From Allopontixanthobacter sp041741895 (GTDB taxonomy: Bacteria; Pseudomonadota; Alphaproteobacteria; Sphingomonadales; Sphingomonadaceae): DNA of 24,104 nt. The stretch is taken from positions 1 through 24,104 of the forward strand of contig JBGSJO010000020.1 of the NCBI GenBank assembly GCA_041741895.1. The letters run 5' to 3'. Every line of letters begins with the position of its first letter. Within the stretch, counting starts at the first letter, position 1. A model generated the notes under the pieces. The model saw only the letters and a program-made list of their open reading frames with translations, made no database searches and was not told the DNA's origin. Below, in pieces: positions 1 through 7,035 of this stretch. The translations under genes and the position numbers were made by a program.

Positions 1-2
1 GA

Positions 3-242
3 CCAGCCCGAACTCGGCGCTCCAGGGAAACGGGACAAAACGAGTCCAAACCGCCAGGCCGCGTGACCTCACTGTGTAAGGACATCCTCACCACAGCGGA
101 AATCCGGCGGCTGATCGCCAAGCTCATATTCGCCGCGCAAAGCCATCCCGCATTCATCTGGGCATGGTCCCGATGGCGACAAGCGCATCAAGCTCTCGCC
201 GCTTTCTACCACCGCAAAAAGAGACTGCAAATGCAACTGTAG
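3..242 (+). CDS. C-terminal part of a transposase (IS701-like), cut by window edge
   Basis: An open frame enters from the left edge and stops at 240-242. The last 55 or so residues include EIRRLIAKL, then WAWSRWRQAHQALAAFYHRKKR. This W-S-x-W-R-x-x-H-Q-A block followed by a basic tail is typical of the C-terminus of IS701/IS4-like transposases. The DDE catalytic core would lie outside the window, so whether the element is intact cannot be judged. I see no clear terminal inverted repeat just after the stop. The family assignment rests on recall of the C-terminal motif only. The fragment marks the left flank of the arabinose-donor operon as mobile DNA. Confidence 0.55.
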   Translation, partial: PARTRRSRETGQNESKPPGRVTSLCKDILTTAEIRRLIAKLIFAAQSHPAFIWAWSRWRQAHQALAAFYHRKKRLQMQL

Positions 243-397
243 TACTAGGACTGCGAATATCGGGTCTGGATGGCAATAACTGAGTGGGAAGCTGCCGTTG
301 CCGATTGGTGCCGGAAAGAAATTATTAGGGAATTAACTATAGTGCCCCGGTTACACCAGAGTCCGTCGAGGCTAGGTGCAACACGGAAGTCGCAGTT
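243..397. other. Intergenic leader of the arabinose-donor operon
   Basis: This 155-nt stretch separates the transposase tail from the ubiA-like gene. It is noticeably AT-rich around 320-345 compared with its surroundings and contains the possible -10 listed separately. A Shine-Dalgarno-like GGAAG lies at 385-389, eight nt before the ATG at 398. I see no tRNA, repeat or short gene in it. Confidence 0.5.
338..343 (+). promoter_or_regulatory. Possible -10 element (TATAGT) of the arabinose-donor operon
   Basis: TATAGT matches the sigma70 -10 consensus at 5 of 6 positions and sits in an AT-rich patch 54 nt before the first start codon. No good -35 hexamer lies 16-18 nt upstream, so this is only a candidate. 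Confidence 0.25.
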
Positions 398-1795
398 ATG
401 AAAGAACAGGGGCTGGGTCCGTCAAAAGCAGTGTTGGTGATCCGCCTTGATCAGGTGGTGATGCCGCAAGAAACAATGCTTGAGGCATTCTGGACCGCCG
501 CATCGGCAAGCTGGCTGAAAACCTTGCAGGGGCTCTCCCAATCCGTGCGTAACAGCAGCCAGTTGGAGTCCCGTTTCAAGCGGATTGCCTATCTAGCTCC
601 CGCACGCCTGCGTTATCGTGAAGACATTGTCGAAACGGCACAATCATGGCGCGCGGCGGGTGGGCGGGTTGCTCTTATCGCCCAACAGGATAGCGACACT
701 GTCAAAGGCATTGCGGCTTATCTCGGCGTGTTCGATGATGCACAAGGCGGCATCGCATCCACGACTGGCGGGGACGATGGGCTTGATCGGCTTTATGGCC
801 CCGGTGGCTATTCGATGATTGCACCTGCCGGAATGGAGCCGCCAGGCTGGACGCAGCAGGCGGCCACGCTCATTGGCTCTGGTCCTTCGAAGCGCGAAAC
901 TGCGGTGGCCGCCTCATCTTCAATTAAGGCCGCTGTGCGCCTGATCCGGCCACACCAATGGCCCAAGAATGTGCTGGTGTTTGTGCCGATGCTGGCCGCG
1001 CATCAACTCACTTTGAATGCTTTATGGCACTCAGTTCTTGCCTTCATCGCCTTCGGCCTGATCGCATCGAGCACCTATGTCTTGAATGACCTGCTCGATC
1101 TCAATGCCGATCGCGCCCATCCGCGCAAGCGCCGTCGCCCGCTCGCCTCGGGCGCGTTGAGCATCGCACATGGCACATTATTAATGCCCGTGCTGGCGCT
1201 GGCAGGGATAGGCGCGGCGCTTTTGTCCGGGCTCCCATTGCTCGGCGCGCTGCTGGCCTATTTTGCGCTGACGACTGCCTATTCATTCCGGCTCAAACGG
1301 ATGGTGGCGGTCGATATCTGTGCGCTTGCAGTGCTTTACACGATGCGCATCCTTGCAGGTACCGCGGCCACTGGCATCCCGGCGTCGATGTGGTTGCTGG
1401 CGTTCTCGACCTTCTTTTTCTTCTCGCTGGCAGCGGTTAAGCGGCAGGCAGAACTGGTGGATGGTGTCGCGGCGGGCCGGGTCAAGACCCATGGCCGTGG
1501 CTATCATGTCGGTGATCTGTCAATCGTCAACAATATCGCCGTTTCGGCGGGGATGGTTTCGGTGCTGGTGCTGGCGCTTTATGCCAATTCGGAGCCGGTG
1601 CAGCTGCTTTACCACACACCCGAAATGCTGTGGGGCGTGTGCCTCGTGCTGTTGTTCTGGAATAGCCGTATTGCGATCCTGACCCACCGCGGGCAAATGC
1701 ATGATGATCCTCTGGTATTCGCCGCGCGCGACCGGGTGAGTCTGGTTTGCGCTGGCGTGGTCGGGACGCTGGCGCTTACAGGGGCCCTGGTGTGA
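398..1795 (+). CDS. HAD-like/UbiA fusion: decaprenyl-phosphate phosphoribosyltransferase-like prenyltransferase
   Basis: This 465-residue protein probably transfers 5-phosphoribose from PRPP to polyprenyl phosphate, the first step towards polyprenyl-phosphoryl-arabinose. The C-terminal two thirds (about 175-465) is a polytopic UbiA domain. It carries the first Asp-rich motif NDLLDLNADRAHP (N230, D231, D234, D238, then K244), the second conserved stretch VDICALAVLYTMRILAG (D306, R317) and a KRQAEL motif (348-353), all as in Rv3806c-type enzymes. Residues 10-140 look like the HAD domain often fused to these enzymes, but the nucleophile motif is degenerate: VIRLDQVV, with Arg16 where the catalytic Asp should be. 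The motif II Ser/Thr is also absent (LIAQQ, 93-97). The stop overlaps the GtrA start (GTGA). An ordinary UbiA prenyltransferase is less likely, given the DprE1/DprE2 neighbours. Confidence 0.85.
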   Translation: MKEQGLGPSKAVLVIRLDQVVMPQETMLEAFWTAASASWLKTLQGLSQSVRNSSQLESRFKRIAYLAPARLRYREDIVETAQSWRAAGGRVALIAQQDSDTVKGIAAYLGVFDDAQGGIASTTGGDDGLDRLYGPGGYSMIAPAGMEPPGWTQQAATLIGSGPSKRETAVAASSSIKAAVRLIRPHQWPKNVLVFVPMLAAHQLTLNALWHSVLAFIAFGLIASSTYVLNDLLDLNADRAHPRKRRRPLASGALSIAHGTLLMPVLALAGIGAALLSGLPLLGALLAYFALTTAYSFRLKRMVAVDICALAVLYTMRILAGTAATGIPASMWLLAFSTFFFFSLAAVKRQAELVDGVAAGRVKTHGRGYHVGDLSIVNNIAVSAGMVSVLVLALYANSEPVQLLYHTPEMLWGVCLVLLFWNSRIAILTHRGQMHDDPLVFAARDRVSLVCAGVVGTLALTGALV

Positions 1796-2217
1796 GCCGA
1801 CCCATGCTAATTGCGCGCTATGTCGTCTTTGCCGTGATTGCGATGCTGGCCAATCTGGCGGTGCAGCGGGCGGTGCTGGCGTTTCCTTCACCGCACGCGC
1901 CGCTGGCCTATCCGCTGGCGTTGGGTGCAGGCACGCTGGCCGGGCTCGTCATCAAATACCTTCTCGACAAACGGTGGATTTTTTACGATTTTTCGCAAGG
2001 GTTTGGCGCGCAGGGCAAGCGGTTCTCGCTGTACGCGCTGATGGGAGTGGCAACCACGGCGATCTTCTGGGGAGCAGAGACGGTGTTCTGGCTCACCTGG
2101 CACACCCACGCCGCGCGCGAACTGGGCGCGGTGCTAGGCCTCGCGATTGGGTATGTTGTCAAATACCGGCTCGACCTGCGCTTTGTGTTCTCCCAAAGCA
2201 GGGGCGTTCCAGCATGA
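1792..2217 (+). CDS. GtrA-family membrane protein (Rv3789-like)
   Basis: A 141-residue protein with four predicted membrane segments and the paired GtrA signatures KYLLDKRWIF (55-64) and VKYRLDLRFVF (123-133). GtrA proteins are small membrane proteins linked to handling or translocation of polyprenyl-phosphate sugars. In mycobacteria Rv3789 lies beside dprE1/dprE2 and has been proposed to act in DPA translocation or as a scaffold. The chosen start is GTG 1792, which overlaps the previous stop as GTGA and has AGGGG at 1780-1784, seven nt upstream. An ATG at 1804 is the alternative and would remove four residues. The gene end overlaps the next ATG (ATGA). Whether it flips the lipid-linked sugar is inference. 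Confidence 0.85.
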   Translation: MSRPMLIARYVVFAVIAMLANLAVQRAVLAFPSPHAPLAYPLALGAGTLAGLVIKYLLDKRWIFYDFSQGFGAQGKRFSLYALMGVATTAIFWGAETVFWLTWHTHAARELGAVLGLAIGYVVKYRLDLRFVFSQSRGVPA

Positions 2218-3533
2218 TACTGTCGGGCTGGGGCCGGTTCCCGCAGCAATGGTGCGATGTCCACCAGCCGGGCAGCGAAGCCGAACTGCGCGCTCTGCTG
2301 GCCCATGGCCCGCGGATCGCGCGCGGTAACGGGCGCGGCTACGGCGATTGCGCGATGCAACGCAATGCTACGCTGGAAATGCGCCGATTCAACCGAATGC
2401 TCGCCTTCGATGCTGATGGCGGCCAATTAGTAACTGAGGCGGGCGTGTTGCTGTCCGATGTCATCGCAACTTTTCTGCCGCGCGGCTGGTTTCCGCCAGT
2501 TACCCCAGGCACGAAGTTCGTGACGATTGGCGGCATGGTGGCGGCCGATGTGCATGGCAAGAATCACCACCGTGATGGCACTTTCGGCCGCTTTGTCGAC
2601 TGGGTCGACCTGATGGGTGAAGATGGCGAGGTGAGCCGCTGCTCCCCGCAGGAAAACGCCGAATTGTTCGCATGGACCTTAGGAGGCATGGGGCTGACCG
2701 GCATAATCCTGCGTATAGCTTTTCGCTTGCGCCGGGTGGAAAGCGCGTACATCCGCCAGACCACACTGCCTGCCAAGGATCTCGACAGCGTGATGGCGCT
2801 GTTCGAGGAACATGCGCAGTCGACCTACTCGGTGGCGTGGATCGATTGCCTTGATGGCGGTGCGGGGCTGGGGCGTTCGGCGCTGATGCTGGGGGAACAT
2901 GCACACATCGCCCAACTGCCCACCCCGCACCGCGCCGCGCCCTTTGCGGCGCAGACAAAGCGCACCCACAGAGTCCCGTTCGATCTGCCGCAGGCCGCTC
3001 TCAACCGGATGACGGTCAAGACTTTCAACGCGCTCTATTATCGTAATGCGCGGGGCTCAGCAGGCGATCGGCTGGTCGACTGGAACAGCTACTTCTATCC
3101 GCTCGATGCCGTGCTCGAATGGAATCGCATTTATGGTGTGCGGGGATTCATGCAGTTTCAATGCGTCTTGCCCCTGGAAAGCGCCCACCCGGGCCTAACT
3201 GCATTGCTACGTGCTATCGCGTCGAGCGGCGAAGGCTCTTTCTTGTCGGTGCTCAAGCGTTTGGGGGCTGAGCACGGTCCCTTTTCCTTTCCGTTGGATG
3301 GTTACACGCTGGCGCTCGACTTTCCCTTTTCGGAAAAGTCAGCCCGGCTGATGGAGCGGCTCGATGCGATCACGCTTGATCACGGCGGGCGCTTCTATCT
3401 CGCCAAGGATGCGCGCATGAGCGCCGCGACTTTGCGGCGCTCGGATCCCCGCGCCGAAACGCTTGCGATGTTCCGACGCGAGGGCGGCATTGCCAATTTC
3501 CGATCAAGCCAATCCGAAAGGCTGTGTTTATGA
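2214..3533 (+). CDS. dprE1: DprE1-like FAD-dependent decaprenylphosphoryl-ribose 2'-oxidase
   Basis: A 439-residue FAD-linked oxidase of the VAO/PCMH fold. It probably oxidises polyprenyl-phosphoryl-ribose at C2' to the keto intermediate, the first half of the epimerisation to arabinose. FAD-binding signatures are RGNGRGYGD (37-45) and TIGGMVAADVHGKNHH (104-119), with H114 at the position of the flavin-linked histidine region of M. tuberculosis DprE1; LGGMGLTGI follows (157-165). The C-terminal block GYTLALDFPF...GGRFYLAKDAR aligns with the M. tuberculosis region holding Cys387 and Lys418. Lys398 is kept but the Cys position is Ala367. The start is ATG 2214 (ATGA overlap with gtrA, AGGGG at 2200-2204). 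The reading frame is open further upstream, but that part lies inside gtrA. The protein is slightly shorter than the 461-residue mycobacterial one. Confidence 0.9.
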   Translation: MILSGWGRFPQQWCDVHQPGSEAELRALLAHGPRIARGNGRGYGDCAMQRNATLEMRRFNRMLAFDADGGQLVTEAGVLLSDVIATFLPRGWFPPVTPGTKFVTIGGMVAADVHGKNHHRDGTFGRFVDWVDLMGEDGEVSRCSPQENAELFAWTLGGMGLTGIILRIAFRLRRVESAYIRQTTLPAKDLDSVMALFEEHAQSTYSVAWIDCLDGGAGLGRSALMLGEHAHIAQLPTPHRAAPFAAQTKRTHRVPFDLPQAALNRMTVKTFNALYYRNARGSAGDRLVDWNSYFYPLDAVLEWNRIYGVRGFMQFQCVLPLESAHPGLTALLRAIASSGEGSFLSVLKRLGAEHGPFSFPLDGYTLALDFPFSEKSARLMERLDAITLDHGGRFYLAKDARMSAATLRRSDPRAETLAMFRREGGIANFRSSQSERLCL

Positions 3534-4267
3534 ATACGAAGCCCGTTCTTATCATCGGCGCGCGCTCCGATATCGGGAAGGCGCTGGCTCACCGGTATGC
3601 TGCCTCTGGGTATCCTGTGCAGCTGGCGGCGCGCGCGGCAGCCGGGCTGGAGGCAGACGCCGCCGACATTGCGTTGCGACATGGCACCATCGCGAGCGTG
3701 CATGAACTCGACATACTCGACACCAGCAGCTTTGCTGATTTCCTCGATGGTCTGCCGGAAGCTCCCGAGGTGGCAATCTGCGTTGTCGGGTTGCTGGGCG
3801 ATCAGGCAACAGCGCAGCGCGATCTTGCTGCCGCCACCTTGACCATGCGCACCAATTACGAAGGGCCGGCGCTGCTTACTGGCCTGATCGCCGAACGATT
3901 TGCGCAGCGCGGTAGTGGCACGCTTATCGGCATCAGCTCAGTTGCGGGCGAACGCGGGCGGGCGAGTAACTACGTTTATGGCTCGGCCAAAGCCGGTTAC
4001 ACTGCCTTTCTTTCAGGCCTGCGCAATCGCCTATCGAAATCGGGCGTCCACGTGATGACCGTGCTACCGGGCTTTGTGCGCACCCGCATGACCGCAGGAA
4101 TGGATCTGCCAGCGCGCCTCACTGCCGAACCCGATGCGGCTGCAGAGACAATTCTGCGCGCGGCTGAAAAGCGGCGTAACGTCATTTATGTCAAGCCGGT
4201 ATGGCGACTGGTGCTGGCAGTGATCCAGGCTATCCCGGAAGAAATTTTCAAGGGAACCAAGCTGTGA
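3530..4267 (+). CDS. dprE2: DprE2-like short-chain reductase (decaprenylphosphoryl-2-keto-ribose reductase)
   Basis: A 245-residue short-chain dehydrogenase that probably reduces the 2'-keto intermediate made by the upstream oxidase, giving polyprenyl-phosphoryl-arabinose. The N-terminal nucleotide motif is GARSDIG (10-16), the form typical of DprE2 proteins rather than TGxxxGIG. The catalytic Ser is in ISSVAG (S136/S137), and YGSAK gives Tyr150 and Lys154. A hydrophobic C-terminal segment (about 222-240) may hold it at the membrane. The start is ATG 3530, overlapping the dprE1 stop as ATGA and preceded by GAAAGG at 3516-3521. A GTG six nt upstream sits too close to that site. It overlaps the next gene by GTGA. 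The role is inferred from family plus operon context. Confidence 0.88.
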   Translation: MNTKPVLIIGARSDIGKALAHRYAASGYPVQLAARAAAGLEADAADIALRHGTIASVHELDILDTSSFADFLDGLPEAPEVAICVVGLLGDQATAQRDLAAATLTMRTNYEGPALLTGLIAERFAQRGSGTLIGISSVAGERGRASNYVYGSAKAGYTAFLSGLRNRLSKSGVHVMTVLPGFVRTRMTAGMDLPARLTAEPDAAAETILRAAEKRRNVIYVKPVWRLVLAVIQAIPEEIFKGTKL

Positions 4268-5532
4268 GCGACAAGGCCCATTCAGTGATCCAGCGGATTG
4301 GCCAGAGCCGCCTCATCCTCGGTGCTTTCGTGCTGGTGGCGCTGATACTGGTGGCAGTGTCCGCGATCCGCTTTCAGGTGCCCGAAATGCTGGGGCAGGA
4401 TAAGGTTCTGACCGATTTCGATGCCTTTTACATTGCCGGAACCTTAGCTGGGCGCGGCGATATCGCTAGCGCTTATGATGCGGCCAGCATGTTGGAGGAG
4501 CAGGCCCGGATGTGGTCCAGATCCAGCTTCATGCCGTGGACCTACCCGCCTCCCTTCACCCTGTTCATGGATGGCATATCCAGTATGCCGATCGGATTGG
4601 CCTATGTGATCTTCACTCTTGCCAGCTTTGGTTTCTATCTTGTGGTGCTGCATCGAATTGCGGGCCAGTATCTTGTCGGCGTGCTGCTTTTCATGATGCC
4701 GGTAGTTCTGTTAAATCTGCGGACTGGTCAGAACGGCTTTTTGACCGCGGGCCTGATCGGGGTATTTTTGCTCGCATGGCGGAACCACAGAGTCATCGCA
4801 GGCTTGCCACTTGGTCTGATGATCATCAAGCCGCACCTTGCTGTGGGCGTAGGCCTGCTGGCGCTGATCGGACGGCGCTGGAACGTGTTGATGATCGCTG
4901 CATCAGTCGTACTGGCTGCCTTGACGATTGCAACCTTTGCCTATGGATGGCCAGTATGGGGCGCCTTTCTCGGCGCGGTTAGGGAAGCAAGCGCCTTCCT
5001 TGCTCAGGGCTATTATCCCCTTTTCCGGATGAATTCGGTCTATGCCTCATTGTGGAGTTGGGGATTGCCCGCCGCTTGGGCGATGGCTGGCCATGTCGCA
5101 GGCGCGCTTGCGGCGGTTGGCCTGCTGATTTGGGTCTCGATTGCGGCTATGGAGTTTCGTCACCGCGCCGCGTTGATCTGCGTGCTGTCCTTGTTTGTAA
5201 GCCCTTACAACTATGACTATGATCTCACGATCCTTGGTGTCGGTTTTGCATTTAGCTTGCCGGATATTCTCGCCCGCGGGTCTCCTCGGGCGTTGGCCGG
5301 GCTTCTGACGCTCGCATGGCTGACGGGAGGCTACGGCATGTTTATCCAATCTTTCTCCCCCGAGACCGCATACGGATTAGCTGAGATGGGCAAATTGGGT
5401 GAGCCTGCAGTAGTCTGCCCGCTGCTTATTGCTCTGTGTGTAGCGACACTCCGGATAGTGCGATCGCCCGTACGCGACCTTGGCATGCAGGCTTCAACGC
5501 GGGCAGCCGTCGGAATCTTCCCATCTCGCTAA
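4264..5532 (+). CDS. GT87 (DUF2029) membrane glycosyltransferase, probable arabinosyltransferase
   Basis: A 422-residue polytopic protein with about ten hydrophobic helices. It has the GT-C hallmark of an acidic pair in the first extracytoplasmic loop: D51 and D53 in LTDFDAFYIAG, followed by GRGDIASAYD. The C-terminal SPYNYDYDLTIL block is common in DUF2029/GT87 proteins. GT87 enzymes use polyprenyl-phosphate sugars as donors on the outer face of the inner membrane; the mycobacterial members I recall are PimE and the arabinosyltransferase AftC. Being the last gene of a DPA-type operon, it is the natural user of the arabinose donor. The start is GTG 4264 with AGGGA at 4251-4255 and a GTGA overlap. 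The frame extends upstream inside dprE2, but that part is not a plausible N-terminus. The acceptor is unknown. Confidence 0.82.
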   Translation: MSDKAHSVIQRIGQSRLILGAFVLVALILVAVSAIRFQVPEMLGQDKVLTDFDAFYIAGTLAGRGDIASAYDAASMLEEQARMWSRSSFMPWTYPPPFTLFMDGISSMPIGLAYVIFTLASFGFYLVVLHRIAGQYLVGVLLFMMPVVLLNLRTGQNGFLTAGLIGVFLLAWRNHRVIAGLPLGLMIIKPHLAVGVGLLALIGRRWNVLMIAASVVLAALTIATFAYGWPVWGAFLGAVREASAFLAQGYYPLFRMNSVYASLWSWGLPAAWAMAGHVAGALAAVGLLIWVSIAAMEFRHRAALICVLSLFVSPYNYDYDLTILGVGFAFSLPDILARGSPRALAGLLTLAWLTGGYGMFIQSFSPETAYGLAEMGKLGEPAVVCPLLIALCVATLRIVRSPVRDLGMQASTRAAVGIFPSR

Positions 5533-5660
5533 TATGTAGACGGGCTGGCCGATGCCGCCAACAAGCACGAACCCGCTCAGCGGGAGGGTGGCTTGGTGTC
5601 AAGGTAGTGTGATAAGCATAGGTTTTGGTCGGGGAGAGGCGTCTGACCATGCAAGTCCCT
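5533..5660. other. Intergenic region between the arabinose-donor operon and the IS element
   Basis: This 128-nt stretch contains a short hairpin, CCCGC (5572-5576), loop TCA, GCGGG (5580-5584), about 40 nt after the glycosyltransferase stop. No T-run follows it, so termination there is uncertain. I see no gene in it. Confidence 0.4.
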
Positions 5661-5678
5661 TAGAGCGGCGCGCTGATT
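5661..5678 (+). repeat. Left terminal inverted repeat of the IS630 element
   Basis: TAGAGCGGCGCGCTGATT matches the reverse complement of the right end at 12 of 18 positions, including the first six (TAGAGC). Confidence 0.7.
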
Positions 5679-5739
5679 TTGTGGATCGGGGGATTCCTAT
5701 TTCTGCGGGATTGTGATTCAACCTCATTGGAGGTGGACC

Positions 5740-6697
5740 ATGGGTAGATGCCGATCAGCTGATTTACGAGTTCGGGTTGTTGAAGCGGTTGCGGCCGGAA
5801 GCTCGCGACGTGCGGCGGCGGACCGGTTTGCGGTGAGTGTGAGTTCAGCGATCCGCTGGAGTGCACGGGCGTCGACTGAAGGCAGTCCCAGCCCCCGCAA
5901 GCAGGGGCGTCCGGCAGGTAAAGGTCCGTTGGTGACGCATCTGGCTTACCTGATTGGTGTGGTTGAGGCTGAGCCCGACATCACCATGCCGGAGCTGGCG
6001 GCACGGTTACAGGCGACGCGCGGGGTGGTTGCCGCCTGGGCGTCGCTCTCGAAGCTTCTTTGCCGGGCTGGGTTCACATATAAAAAAACAGCTGATGGCG
6101 TCGGAATGCGCACGCGCTGATGTAGCCGAGCGGCGCAGGATCTGGATAAACCGCAGGCAACCCCGGATGCGCCGCCATCCGGGGCGGCTGGTATTTATCG
6201 ACGAGACCTCGGTCAACACCAAGATGGCTCGCCTGCGAGGCCGGGCAAAACGGGGTAAACGGCTCAAGGCCAGTGCCCCGTTCGGCAAATGGGGCACCCA
6301 GACGTTCATCGCTGGCCTGCGCCACAATGAGCTGACAGCCCCGTGGGTCATCCCTGGGGCAATGGACCGCGAGGCCTTTGATATCTATATCGAAACACAG
6401 CTCGCCCCGACACTCAAGCCGGGCGATGTCGTCATCCTCGACAACCTCTCAGTGCACAAAAGCGCCAAAGCCGAAGCCGTCCTGCGGGCACGCGGCGCAT
6501 GGATGATGTTCCTGCCGCAATACTCGCCCGATCTGAACCCGATCGAGATGGCCTTCTCCAAACTCAAAGCCCACTTGCGCAAGGCTGCCGCCCGGACCTT
6601 CGACGACCTCATCGAAGCCATCGGAGACATCTGCAACCTCTACAATCCAGACGAATGCCAGAACTACTTCAAAGCAGCAGGCTATGCGTCAGATTAA
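5740..6697 (+). CDS. IS630-family transposase, two frames joined by a frameshift
   Basis: Frame A runs from ATG 5740 to a stop at 6118-6120, with GGAGGT at 5729-5734 as ribosome site. It encodes the N-terminal helix-turn-helix part (about residues 5-45, RVRVVEAVAAGSSRRAAADRF). Frame B overlaps it, continues after the run of seven A at 6082-6088, and ends at 6697. It holds the DDE catalytic domain: Asp in VFIDET (codon 6200), Asp in VILDNLSVH (codon 6440) and Glu in DLNPIEM (codon 6545). Thirty-four residues separate the last two, the D34E spacing of IS630/Tc1. Joining TYKK of frame A to QLMASE of frame B, by dropping one A, gives a normal full-length transposase. This could be programmed ribosomal or transcriptional slippage, or an inactivating one-base insertion. 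Confidence 0.88.
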
Positions 6698-6712
6698 CGG
6701 CACGATGCTCTA
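6695..6712 (-). repeat. Right terminal inverted repeat of the IS630 element
   Basis: Read on the minus strand this is TAGAGCATCGTGCCGTTA, the partner of the left repeat. It contains the transposase stop codon (6695-6697). Confidence 0.7.
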
Positions 6713-6744
6713 GGCGACGTACTTCGGCCGGATGGGCAGAATTG

Positions 6745-6818
6745 TGGAGCGGGTAGCGGGAATCGAACCCGCATCACTAGCTTGGAAGGCTAGGGCTTTA
6801 CCACTAAGCTATACCCGC
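6745..6818 (-). tRNA. tRNA-Gly (anticodon TCC)
   Basis: The minus strand folds into a standard cloverleaf: acceptor GCGGGTA/TACCCGC, D-loop with AGTGGTAA, anticodon stem CTAGC/GCTAG with loop CTTCCAA (anticodon TCC, complement of 6784-6786), and T-arm GCGGGTTCGATTCCCGC. The discriminator is T and the 3' CCA is encoded (complement of 6745-6747). The 3' end points towards the IS and the accessory operon. Confidence 0.97.
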
Positions 6819-6830
6819 CCGCTCGCAGTG

Positions 6831-6859
6831 CTATTACGCGGTGACCCGGCGTCACGCAA
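6831..6859 (-). promoter_or_regulatory. Possible promoter of tRNA-Gly
   Basis: On the minus strand TTGCGT (6854-6859) and TAATAG (6831-6836) are 17 nt apart. The -10 lies 12 nt before the tRNA 5' end, followed by a GC-rich discriminator as is usual for stable RNA genes. The hexamer matches are modest. Confidence 0.3.
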
Positions 6860-7035
6860 GCAGTCCGGCGCGCTTGGCACTATCTGTACGGATTCGTCAA
6901 CCACCCGCTTCATGCTTCGCGTGGGGCAAGCAATTCCAGGTTCCCGTTTCCCGGCGAATTCACCAGCCGCGATGGCTCATCGACCAATTCGGACCTGACA
7001 GCATTATTGGGACATGTCCGCCGATTGGCAGGCAA
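6860..7035. other. Intergenic spacer between tRNA-Gly and the OmpA-like gene
   Basis: About 175 nt without a supportable gene. The open frames crossing it look unlike any family I know and have no ribosome-binding site. I see no repeat or second RNA gene here. Confidence 0.4.

Larger units (their letters stand above)
5661..6712 (+). mobile_element. IS630-family insertion sequence, apparently complete
   Basis: The element spans about 1.05 kb, usual for IS630. Both ends are TA dinucleotides (5661-5662 and 6711-6712), as expected for IS630 target duplication, next to imperfect terminal inverted repeats. It encodes one transposase split into two overlapping frames. It sits between the arabinose-donor operon and tRNA-Gly, its right end only 32 nt from the tRNA 3' end. 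The exact boundaries are read from the TA plus inverted repeats and have not been checked against an empty site. Confidence 0.85.

Noticed and set aside
1974..2213. Upstream extension of the dprE1 frame to 519 residues
   Set aside because: The extension lies inside gtrA and has no similarity to the DprE1 N-terminus. ATG 2214 with the ATGA overlap gives the normal N-terminus.
5572..5584. Hairpin after the GT87 gene as operon terminator
   Set aside because: The stem is only five base pairs and no T-run follows, so it is mentioned only within the intergenic note.
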